From assembly GCA_010672585.1 (NCBI GenBank), contig JAAHGF010000034.1, forward strand, positions 1 to 64,000: DNA of 64,000 nucleotides, in the 5' to 3' direction. Every line of letters begins with the position of its first letter. Position 1 is the first letter of the stretch. This stretch comes from Okeania sp. SIO1I7 (GTDB lineage Bacteria; Cyanobacteriota; Cyanobacteriia; Cyanobacteriales; Microcoleaceae). The position numbers and the translations under genes are program-made. This document shows positions 1 through 6,838 of the stretch, piece after piece. The notes beneath the pieces are model-generated. The model was given only the letters and a program-made list of their open reading frames with translations. It ran no database searches and was not told the DNA's origin.

Positions 1-180
1 ATAAAATAAAAGCTGTTGAGGCAAGAGTTCTTTTTCCCATTCCTTCACAGCCTTTTCTCCAGCTTCAATAGCCTTTTCTATATCTGTTTTATTCAAAGTT
101 TTAGTTAGGCGATCGCCCGCTTTTTTCACCAGATAACCCCCTACTTTTGGTATTACCCAACTTACGAATTCTGGCCCCAT
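1..180 (-). CDS. Hypothetical protein, N-terminal part (runs off the window)
   Basis: An open frame starts with ATG at 180 on the minus strand and runs off the left edge, giving 60 residues with no stop. The peptide starts MGPEFVSWVIPKVGGYLV and continues into a charged, probably helical stretch (KAIEAGEKAVKEWEKELL). A HIP1-type site lies inside the frame (GCGATCGCC, about 109-117). I do not recognise the family. It may be the N-terminus of a larger cyanobacterial multidomain protein, but nothing visible settles that. No clear Shine-Dalgarno sequence is visible upstream. Confidence 0.55.
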   Translation of the reverse strand, partial: MGPEFVSWVIPKVGGYLVKKAGDRLTKTLNKTDIEKAIEAGEKAVKEWEKELLPQQLLFY

Positions 181-272
181 AAATTACCTCTAATTACCTT
201 CACTTCAATTTTAATATTGCTTTCATAATATAGGTAATATATTCCGGAAAAGAGGGGCGGGTTCATCTGTTT

Positions 273-417
273 GTAGTTGGGCTTTAGCCCTTACAATACT
301 AAGTATTAGACATCCCCAATAATAAAAAATAAAATCAATTATCATACAGAAATTATCAATTATTTCCTCCTACTCCTTGTTGTTTGGAGATGTTTATGAG
401 GGCTAAAGCCCAACTAC
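273..417. mobile_element. Miniature element with perfect 19-bp inverted ends, carrying a second element
   Basis: The ends are a perfect inverted repeat: GTAGTTGGGCTTTAGCCCT at 273-291 and its complement at 399-417. Inside, about 303-395, lies a copy of a second family (called F here) that begins TATTAGACATC and ends GGAGATGT. F relatives lie near 38479, 48050 and 51533. The arrangement reads as a nested insertion or a composite hairpin. No protein is encoded. Confidence 0.7.
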
Positions 418-437
418 GAGCATATTCCCTTAAAACT

Positions 438-1751
438 CTAGTAAATACTAGACAACATCTCATCAATTGTTGTTTCTAAAGCAACTGCTGCTCCCGCACT
501 CATATCCCGAGGAACACAAACTCTATTTCTGAGAAAAGCAAGGGCGATCGCTCCCACAGCAGCATCAGCAGCAGGCTCCCCTTTTTCTTCATTCTGTTGG
601 TCAGTTTTTGAGTCAACTGGTTTGTCAGAAAATAATGGGATACTTCCTTCAATCAAACAATGAACTAAACGTCTCAAATGCCCATCAATAGCTGATTCAA
701 TACTGGGTAAAGTCTCCTTACTCACCCATTTTTTAATTCCCGAATTTTTGATAATATCAGCAATCACAGTTTGGTAGTTACTACTTAATCTCGCCGCTGC
801 CTCCATGGCATAGTCTTGTTTGTCACTTTCTACTTCTGCATGGACTTGTGGTTGAGTAACACTTAGAGATTTACTATGATCAATAGGTTGTACCCCAAAT
901 AACTTGTGCATAATCAAATTATTAGTTCGAGGACTGGGTTTGACCCGTTGATAAGCAGAACGTTTATTGATAGCTGTCAACCATTGGTTGAGTCGAGGAA
1001 AACGGCCGTTATTGTATAGAGAATATCCCCGGAATACAGGTAAATTTGCTGCGAACCTTCTGAGAGCTGGAGTATACATAATATCCACTAAACTAAACTC
1101 ACCCATAAAATAAGCACCAGGATATTGACCCAATGCTACCTCCAACTGGTCTAATTTTGTCTCAAAAGTTGTTTGCAAATTCAGCAGTTGTTCTGCTATT
1201 TGTTCCGGAATAGTTTCTGTAGACTTTTCAGAGTCAAAGGGTTTCCCTCGGAGAAACTCATATCCCGATTTAACTAAACCATTAGAATCAAAATTCTCAA
1301 TTATATCTAATGCGACAGACCTTTCTTGAGAGGCGATCGGCAATAGAGGAAAGCTATCAAATTTTTTTTCTAAAGCAAGTAGAATATCTTTAGATTCATA
1401 AACTAACTCGCCCTCAATTTTGACTGCGGGAACCAATGCTGTTGGCACCATATCCTTATACCACTGTGGTTTGTTTGATAAGTCAATTAATTCAGTTTCA
1501 AAAGGAATTTGTTTTTCTTCTAAAGCAAACCAAACCCTTTCACAGAAAGGACACCAACCATGAGTATCTCGATAGAGCAATACAGAAGGTTTTTCCCCAG
1601 GACTCAGTCGATGGAGATAACTAGATATTGTTGCCGTGGCAGGTGTTTGTCCTGGTCTTGATATCCATTTTGCCGTAGTATTTTGTTGGGCAACCTGTAG
1701 TAATTCTTCCCAGTTAGGAAGAGATTTTTGTTGAGATGTTTCTGTTTTCAT
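438..1751 (-). CDS. Glutathione S-transferase family protein with C-terminal extension
   Basis: Predicted cytosolic thiol transferase of 437 residues. The thioredoxin-fold N-domain (about 55-135) carries the motif WCPFC with Cys67 and Cys70, like glutaredoxin-type and omega/lambda-type GSTs, and the glutathione-site run VPAVKIEGELVYES. The helical C-domain (about 140-280) follows, with the segment MGEFSLVDIMYTPALRRF. Residues 290-437 form an extra region with no recognised domain that is longer than usual GSTs (about 200-250 residues). The ATG at 1751 opens the frame and no better internal start is evident. It stands alone, with repeats on both sides. Substrate unknown; a dithiol glutaredoxin-like activity is possible because both cysteines are kept. 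Confidence 0.85.
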   Translation of the reverse strand: MKTETSQQKSLPNWEELLQVAQQNTTAKWISRPGQTPATATISSYLHRLSPGEKPSVLLYRDTHGWCPFCERVWFALEEKQIPFETELIDLSNKPQWYKDMVPTALVPAVKIEGELVYESKDILLALEKKFDSFPLLPIASQERSVALDIIENFDSNGLVKSGYEFLRGKPFDSEKSTETIPEQIAEQLLNLQTTFETKLDQLEVALGQYPGAYFMGEFSLVDIMYTPALRRFAANLPVFRGYSLYNNGRFPRLNQWLTAINKRSAYQRVKPSPRTNNLIMHKLFGVQPIDHSKSLSVTQPQVHAEVESDKQDYAMEAAARLSSNYQTVIADIIKNSGIKKWVSKETLPSIESAIDGHLRRLVHCLIEGSIPLFSDKPVDSKTDQQNEEKGEPAADAAVGAIALAFLRNRVCVPRDMSAGAAVALETTIDEMLSSIY

Positions 1752-1799
1752 TGCTAGTTTTATTTGTTGAATAGACAGGAATTACGCAGATACTCTACA

Positions 1800-2107
1800 T
1801 ATAGCGAGGGCGCCATTCGGAGCTTGGCGTTAGCCAATGCCATTCACCCCTACAGATGGTGATTTCAAGGTAAATTCGCGTAAGTCCTGATAGATTTATT
1901 GAACATTTTACCATAAATAAAAGTCAAATAAATATTTCGTAGTGGCGTGACTTACTTCTTCCTTATATAGCGAGGGCGAATGCCATTCGCCCCTACAGAT
2001 GGTGATTTCAAGGTAAATTCGCGTAAGTCCTGATAGATTTATTGAACATTTTACCATAAATAAAAGTCAAATAAATATTTCGTAGTGGCGTGACTTACTT
2101 CTTCCTT
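1800..2107. repeat. Direct duplication of a 128-bp repeat
   Basis: The segment 1837-1964 recurs almost unchanged at 1980-2107 (offset 143 bases); each copy is preceded by the sequence TATAGCGAGGGCG. A divergent relative (GCCATTCGCCCCTACA and the following bases) occurs at about 36549-36600. This spacer (1752-2129) contains no other recognisable feature. Confidence 0.85.
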
Positions 2108-2129
2108 CTTCCCTCTTCCTTCTTCCTTC

Positions 2130-3452
2130 TTACTTCTTCGCAATTAACCCACAAATTGCGGCTAAAAGTAACCATCCTATGGTATTAACTCGTAAATCAA
2201 ACAAACTCACGTCAAACATATTAAATATAGTACAAGCAACAAAAGCTACTAAATAACTAAAAAATATGAAACGGTCTCCTCTGGAATAAATTGATGACCA
2301 ATTCATTAATAACAATACTGCCTTTGCCAATATCCAACCCACCCAACCAAACAAAAACAAAGCAGCAGGAATTCCAGTTTCTGCCGTTAGCATCAAGAAT
2401 AAATTATGGGGATGACCAAGCCACATTTGCATTTGTGCTTCATACAAAGGAGTAAAATTCCGCAAACCCCAACCACTCCAAGGCTTTTCTAAAGTCATAT
2501 TCCAAGCAAACCTCCATTGGGTACTGCGTAGAATGGCTACAGGTCTGTCAAAATATCGATCTGTGAGTCGTGCCCAAAAGTATTCCGGAACAATTAATCG
2601 TAACCATTCCTGCAAAGGTGCAGGAGCAAAAGCAGCTCCAAATACAGTGGTCACTGCTGTCATTACTAACCATACTAACCAATGCCAACCTAAATAAATA
2701 GCATAAGCAAGACCAGCAAATACAACTAACCCCCAAGCATTGCGTGAATTTGTCAAGACCAAAGCAATGCCATTACTAATTATTGCCACTGTTAAAAAAA
2801 CAAATTCTTGAGGCGACTCACCATGAAAAATATTGAAGCGACCCATTTTCCTTTTTGGATGTGCGTTTTCTGTCGTCACCATGTCTCCAAATAAAAATTT
2901 CCATTTTTCAATCCACAACCCCAACCCGAGAATAAATACAACCGTCAAATAAAATGCTAGAATATTAGCATACATAAATACTGAAGCCATTCTCCCTGGA
3001 GGATTGCCTTGTGGTGCAAGAACCCAACCTAAAATAATCTGTAAACTCAGGGGACCAGACCAACCCAAAAATAATTGTCCGAAACCTAAAATGACTACAG
3101 GTAGTGAAGAGAATACCATTACCCAAGAAAGTCGTCGCAGTTGGGATGGAGTTTGAATCAGAGTACTCAAGGCAGCAAATACTCCAAAAAATGGTAATAA
3201 ATTAGCTAACCCTAAAAATGCTTCCTGGCGGTCTAATGCAAAAAATGTAGCGATCGCTAACCAGAGAGCAAGACCAGCTAAAGCTATATTCTGGGGACGA
3301 CGAATAATGCTGCGCCATTTTTGTTGCCAAGTGCTAATAAAAGCAAAAATTAGAGTTAATATACCTATAGTTGGTAATATAGGAAACAGTAATAGTCCTA
3401 CTTGAGTGAACCTCCACTCTTTTTGTAAATAACGATGAGAATTATGATTCAA
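2130..3452 (-). CDS. O-antigen ligase (Wzy_C/IctB-like) family membrane protein
   Basis: A 440-residue polytopic membrane protein with roughly ten to twelve hydrophobic segments. The central region NSRNAWGLVVFAGLAYAIYL and the downstream periplasmic-type loop ending in MWLGHPHNLFLMLTAETGIP match the O-antigen ligase (Wzy_C) superfamily, which includes WaaL, Wzy-like polymerases and the cyanobacterial protein IctB. IctB was first described in bicarbonate uptake, but its sequence family is polysaccharide ligase/polymerase. The His in GHPHN and the Arg in NSRNAWG are typical conserved positions. Likely role: transfer or polymerisation of a lipid-linked glycan at the cytoplasmic membrane. No other glycan genes are adjacent, so the substrate is open. 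The ATG at 3452 is preceded by repeats. Confidence 0.8.
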   Translation of the reverse strand: MNHNSHRYLQKEWRFTQVGLLLFPILPTIGILTLIFAFISTWQQKWRSIIRRPQNIALAGLALWLAIATFFALDRQEAFLGLANLLPFFGVFAALSTLIQTPSQLRRLSWVMVFSSLPVVILGFGQLFLGWSGPLSLQIILGWVLAPQGNPPGRMASVFMYANILAFYLTVVFILGLGLWIEKWKFLFGDMVTTENAHPKRKMGRFNIFHGESPQEFVFLTVAIISNGIALVLTNSRNAWGLVVFAGLAYAIYLGWHWLVWLVMTAVTTVFGAAFAPAPLQEWLRLIVPEYFWARLTDRYFDRPVAILRSTQWRFAWNMTLEKPWSGWGLRNFTPLYEAQMQMWLGHPHNLFLMLTAETGIPAALFLFGWVGWILAKAVLLLMNWSSIYSRGDRFIFFSYLVAFVACTIFNMFDVSLFDLRVNTIGWLLLAAICGLIAKK

Positions 3453-3462
3453 TTTTTTTAGG

Positions 3463-3602
3463 TATTATTCAATAATTGATAATTGATAATGGATAATTGA
3501 TAATTACCTCTCCCTAAAAGGAAGAGGATTGAATAAAAGGAAAATTAATTCATTGTTTCTCCTTGGTTATGAGAAGATTTTTACCTTAATTATTCGGTAA
3601 TA
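3463..3602. repeat. Repeat family B, copy B1 (inverted orientation)
   Basis: Family B is a spacer repeat with one end reading TACCGAATAATTAAGG and the other end made of heptamer tandem repeats of the TAATTAT/ATTGATA type. Between them are an oligo-A/T core and a run such as CAATCCTCTTCTTT. B1 is inverted: tandem ATTGATA units at the left (about 3470-3510), then ACCTCTCCCTAAAAGGAAGAGG, and TTAATTATTCGGTAAT at the right. Confidence 0.6.
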
Positions 3603-3697
3603 GAATATTTTAGTAATATAGCAATAGTAATTTCCAAAAAGCATGAAGTAACAGTGAAACGCATAATGATATAAACTTATTCCTATATAATTTTTTC

Positions 3698-3989
3698 GGC
3701 GTTGCTGATTCTGGGTATAATGCAAGCCCCCCTAACCCCCCAAAATTGGGGGGAATAAAACTCTAAAATTCCCCCTTTTTATCCCCCTCCCGTCCCCCTT
3801 GGAAATCCCTCTCCCGTCCCCCTTAGAAATCCCCCTCCCGTCCCCCTTGGGAAGGGGGAAGCCAGAGGATGCTTCGCTTTTGAACGATGGGAAGCCAGAA
3901 GATGCTGCGCTTTTTGTTGAATGTGGGATGCGCGGGGGCGAAGGCGAGAACCAAACAATCGCGCATTCATACTTCAATTCAGCAACGCC
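3698..3989. mobile_element. Miniature inverted-repeat element A1 with 8-bp target duplication
   Basis: The ends are GGCGTTGCTGA (3698) and its complement TCAGCAACGCC (ends 3989). The flanks carry an identical 8-bp direct repeat ATTTTTTC (3690-3697 and 3990-3997), the expected target-site duplication. The interior holds C-rich repeats (CCCGTCCCCCTT) and a 33-bp tandem unit beginning GGGAAGCCAGA (one and a half copies). No transposase is encoded, so it must be non-autonomous. Related copies lie at 21833-22180, 24831-24979 and 49241-49389. Confidence 0.85.
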
Positions 3990-4107
3990 ATTTTTTCTAA
4001 TTTCCCTATCTTGGTATGATAATATCATTTTGAAAAAAGAATGTTAAAAATAATAAGGGCAATTAAAATACACGCCCAGGAGATGTGCCTTTGACTACAA
4101 AGATAAC

Positions 4108-4350
4108 TTACCGAATTATTAATAATTAATAATTAATAATTAATAATTAATAATTAAATAATTCGCGCCTTGAAGCCGACCCTTTTAAGGGAAAAAAAAG
4201 CGGTCGTTAGCGCAGCTTCCCGTAGGGTGGGATGGCGAGGTCCCCTCGCCATATCCAATCGACCAAGAGAAGAAATAATATCTCCTGATATTCAATTCCG
4301 TAGCGGTTAAAACCCGAGGTAATTATCAATTATCCATTATCCATTAATGA
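4108..4350. repeat. Repeat family B, copy B2, with heptamer arrays at both ends
   Basis: It begins TTACCGAATTATT, runs into six tandem TAATTAA-type heptamers (about 4115-4160), then a core containing CCCTTTTAAGGG and the palindromic ATGGCGAGG...CCTCGCCAT hairpin (about 4232-4252), and ends with ATTATCC heptamers. A close copy in the opposite orientation is at 33150-33370. Together with A1 and B1 it fills the 3453-4447 spacer; nothing else is recognisable there. Confidence 0.7.
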
Positions 4351-4447
4351 AGACCTAATAAATGGTATTAAAGCTATTTATTCTGACTCCTGACTCCTAA
4401 GAAATAACCTAACTATTTGTAGCAAAGATTTATAAAATTGGTATAAC

Positions 4448-5254
4448 ATGAAATTAGCAACAGTTAAACAGTTATTTATTCACCCAATTAAAGGATTAAC
4501 TCCTAAAAATTGCCAGAATTTTTTCCTCACTTCAGGATATGGCATTAAAGGCGATCGCGCTTTTGCTTTGATGTTTCTCGACTCAGATAACCATACTGCC
4601 AGACCAGAAATTATACCTTGGATGAGTAAAAAGCATTTTGCAGTACAAAATGACTGGCCTGGTTTAGCTGCTTTAAATTGTGAGTTTGACTCAGAAACTG
4701 GATTTTTGACTGTGCAACGGCAGGGGGTTGAACTGCTGAAGGCAAATACAAGTTTATCTGAGGAGCGCGACCGCATTAGTGCTTTTTTCACAGATTATTT
4801 GAACAGTCTCACACCGAATAAAGGAGCGCGTCATCCTCAAAAAGCTCCCGTGCAGTTAGTGGGAAATGGCAAGACAACTCGTTATCCCGACCGCGAAATT
4901 GTACATATTTCTATTATTAGTCAGGCAACTCTGGATGATTTAGGAGAAAAGGCAGGCAAAATATTAGATATACGGAGGTTTCGCCCTAATGTGGTTGTGG
5001 ATGAAATAGATGCTTGGTCAGAGTTTGACTTGGTAGGAAAACAATTGCGCTTGGGTAATGCTCAAATTACTGTTACTGCTAAAATTGGGCGGTGTATGAA
5101 TATTGAGGTTGACCCAGAAACAGGCGATCGCGATATACCTTTATTATCGGTATTGAAAGAAAAGTTTGGTCACGCTCACACGGGAGTATTGGCAACTGTT
5201 GATAGTGATGGAGATGTGGCGGTTGGCAATATTTTGCAAGTTTTGAGTGATTAA
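4448..5254 (+). CDS. MOSC domain-containing protein
   Basis: A 268-residue protein with the MOSC N-terminal beta-barrel part (about 1-90, MKLATVKQLFIHPIKGLTP) followed by the MOSC domain (about 105-265). The MOSC fold is known from molybdenum cofactor sulfurase C-domains, mARC and YiiM, which handle molybdenum-bound cofactors or sulfur. The conserved cysteine lies in the run KIGRCMNIEVDPETG (residues about 213-227), the usual cofactor-ligand position. Close relatives in cyanobacteria are single-gene oxidoreductase-like proteins of unknown substrate. No Shine-Dalgarno precedes the ATG at 4448, but the domain starts right at the N-terminus, so this start fits. Two HIP1-type sites lie in the frame. 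Confidence 0.85.
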   Translation: MKLATVKQLFIHPIKGLTPKNCQNFFLTSGYGIKGDRAFALMFLDSDNHTARPEIIPWMSKKHFAVQNDWPGLAALNCEFDSETGFLTVQRQGVELLKANTSLSEERDRISAFFTDYLNSLTPNKGARHPQKAPVQLVGNGKTTRYPDREIVHISIISQATLDDLGEKAGKILDIRRFRPNVVVDEIDAWSEFDLVGKQLRLGNAQITVTAKIGRCMNIEVDPETGDRDIPLLSVLKEKFGHAHTGVLATVDSDGDVAVGNILQVLSD

Positions 5255-5317
5255 TTTCTAGATTTTTTATACCCATAATTATGATAATCTAAATCAAAAT
5301 TAATAGGAAGTTAAATT

Positions 5318-5425
5318 ATGGAAAGTCAATTATCCGGAAGTTGGCAAGACTGGGTAGGAGTGGCAGGTTATGTTTTATTTGCAGGTTTTATTGTCTGGCG
5401 CGTACTTACAATGCCATCAAAATGA
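5318..5425 (+). CDS. Small single-pass membrane protein (35 residues)
   Basis: A very short frame with a good ribosome site: TAGGAAG lies seven bases before the ATG at 5318. The peptide begins MESQLSGSWQDWVGVAGY, then has one hydrophobic segment (VGVAGYVLFAGFIVWRVL, residues 13-30) and ends in a short polar tail. Size, one transmembrane helix and acidic/polar N-terminus resemble the small subunits of cyanobacterial photosynthetic complexes, but I cannot match it to a named one. It follows the MOSC gene by 63 bases on the same strand and could be co-transcribed. The alternative is a chance frame; the ribosome site argues against that. Confidence 0.55.
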   Translation: MESQLSGSWQDWVGVAGYVLFAGFIVWRVLTMPSK

Positions 5426-5488
5426 GTTATAGCGCTATGTGTTGGGTAGTAGCTTGCTAGAACGAGAGGATTGGCCATTCAAATATTA

Positions 5489-5884
5489 TATGAAATCCGG
5501 TTATACAGTTATCACACTTTCTACGTCCATTCAATGTAGACATAAAATGCCGGAATATCCCAAGATTTTTCCCACTCTCATCCTTACTTTCTCCTGAGGA
5601 CTGACTCCTAAATCATACAATAACTAATTATCCGGAACTATATTAGACATTTGGTGGAAACTTAGATATGGAGAGAATTGTTCGTGTTTCCGACCGGACA
5701 GCATATTCCCTGTTGCTTTTGGGATCTGTTGTCTAGTTCTGCTAAAAGTCTATTATTTTTAGTCAGATGTCTATTGTATGAAATCTGGTTATACAGTTAT
5801 CGCATTTTCTACTTCCATTCAATGCAGACATAAAATGCCGGAATATCCCAAGATTTTTCCCACTCTCATACTTCCTTTCTCCTG
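5489..5884. repeat. Two copies of a roughly 105-bp direct repeat
   Basis: The segments at about 5489-5595 and 5778-5884 both begin TATGAAATC(C/T)GGTTATACAG and continue with ATAAAATGCCGGAATATCCC, differing at only a few bases. Parts of the start (AATCCGGTTATACAG) recur at 48015-48040 in inverse orientation and near 57056. The spacer 5426-5914 shows no gene. Confidence 0.8.
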
Positions 5885-5914
5885 GCTTCCAACTCCTGAC
5901 TCCTGACTACTGAT

Positions 5915-6109
5915 TTATAGACTATCGTCAGATACAGGCATTAATTCTTCTTCTCTGCTGTAAACAAAAGGTTTGTTGTCATAAATACTAGACAAGACAT
6001 ATTCAAAACGAGTACCTTTTTGATTGCTATGTTTGATAATTCTACAGATTTTTCCAATCCATTCATACTCAATCAACATTACATAGTCGTTTACTTGAAA
6101 GCTCATCAT
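5915..6109 (-). CDS. Small hypothetical protein, SH3-like
   Basis: A 64-residue protein. I place the start at the ATG ending at 6109 because GAGGAG sits seven bases upstream; an in-frame ATG five codons earlier lacks such a site. The sequence MMSFQVNDYVMLIEYEWIGK...FVYSREEELMPV has the short alternating beta pattern and a closing EEEL motif seen in small SH3-barrel proteins such as the ferredoxin-thioredoxin reductase variable chain or KOW-type domains. No function can be assigned. It stands alone between repeats. Confidence 0.5.
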   Translation of the reverse strand: MMSFQVNDYVMLIEYEWIGKICRIIKHSNQKGTRFEYVLSSIYDNKPFVYSREEELMPVSDDSL

Positions 6110-6124
6110 TATAGTTCTCCTCAA

Positions 6125-6639
6125 AGTTTGCTTTTCTTAAGTATCTTCAGAATAAGACACAGACTTAATGTCGCACTTCACCTATGAAGGTGATTTTGTT
6201 TTCCTCCAACTGGGTGATTCTATAGCACTGGCCATTACTGTATCAGGATTTACAGAAGGGAAGTAAGTGTAGTGGTATATCACTACGCGCAAGTCAAAAG
6301 TCAAAAGTTAGTTGTTTGGGGTTTGAATGCCCCATGCAATTTTCCCTTCTGCCTTCTACCTTATATCCCACATTCCGCACCACAAAATGTAGCAACCGAA
6401 GAAGGAGACAGGAGACAGGAGACAGAATTTTAGAAGAAAATCATAGCTGTCGCGATCAAGTACACGATCAAGTAAGTATTTATGCGTAAATTTTTGACTC
6501 GGAATTTGATCGACGAAAAAAGTAATTGAGATGATTTGCATAGTATAAATACTTACCAAACTACGGATTTATATACTACTTTTAATGAGACAAATTGAAG
6601 TTCCGAATGTAGGCTAAAACCTTCTTCCTTCTTCTTTCT
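6125..6639. other. Gene-free spacer
   Basis: No convincing gene. A short hairpin with a T-rich tail (CACCTATGAAGGTG then TTTTGTTTT, about 6180-6203) looks like a factor-independent terminator on the plus strand, but no plus-strand gene ends there. A 28-base stretch including CCACATTCCGCACCACAAAA (about 6366-6393) recurs at about 58149-58180. GAGACAG heptamers lie at about 6407-6424. Confidence 0.5.
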
Positions 6640-6833
6640 TACCGAAAAATTGTGGGTATGTGCCTCGCCTTTTAAGGGGATAATAAGCGGTCGAGGGATG
6701 GCGAGGTCTCGGAGCCATATCCAATCGACCAAGAGAAGAAAAATTTTCATCTCTTTGTCAATCCTCTTCTTTCAAGGAGAGGTAATTATTCATTATTCAT
6801 TATTCATTATTCATTATTCATTATTAATTGTTG
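6640..6833. repeat. Repeat family B, copy B3, directly after the kinase gene
   Basis: It starts TACCGAAAAATTGTGGG, contains CCTTTTAAGG, a GGTCGAGGGATGGCGAGG segment and CAATCCTCTTCTTT, and ends in about six ATTATTC heptamers. It ends five bases from the kinase stop codon, so it would form the 3' end of that transcript. Copy B4 (11368-11557) is nearly identical. Confidence 0.75.
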
Positions 6834-6838
6834 AATTC

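Noticed and set aside
3732-4047. Open frames on both strands within element A1
   Set aside because: They consist of the element's C-rich and 33-bp repeats and start within the inverted end (GVAELKYE on the minus strand). Same for the frames at 21933-22230.
6180-6203. Factor-independent terminator
   Set aside because: The hairpin with T-rich tail is on the plus strand where no gene ends; on the minus strand there is no T-run. Mentioned only in the spacer entry.
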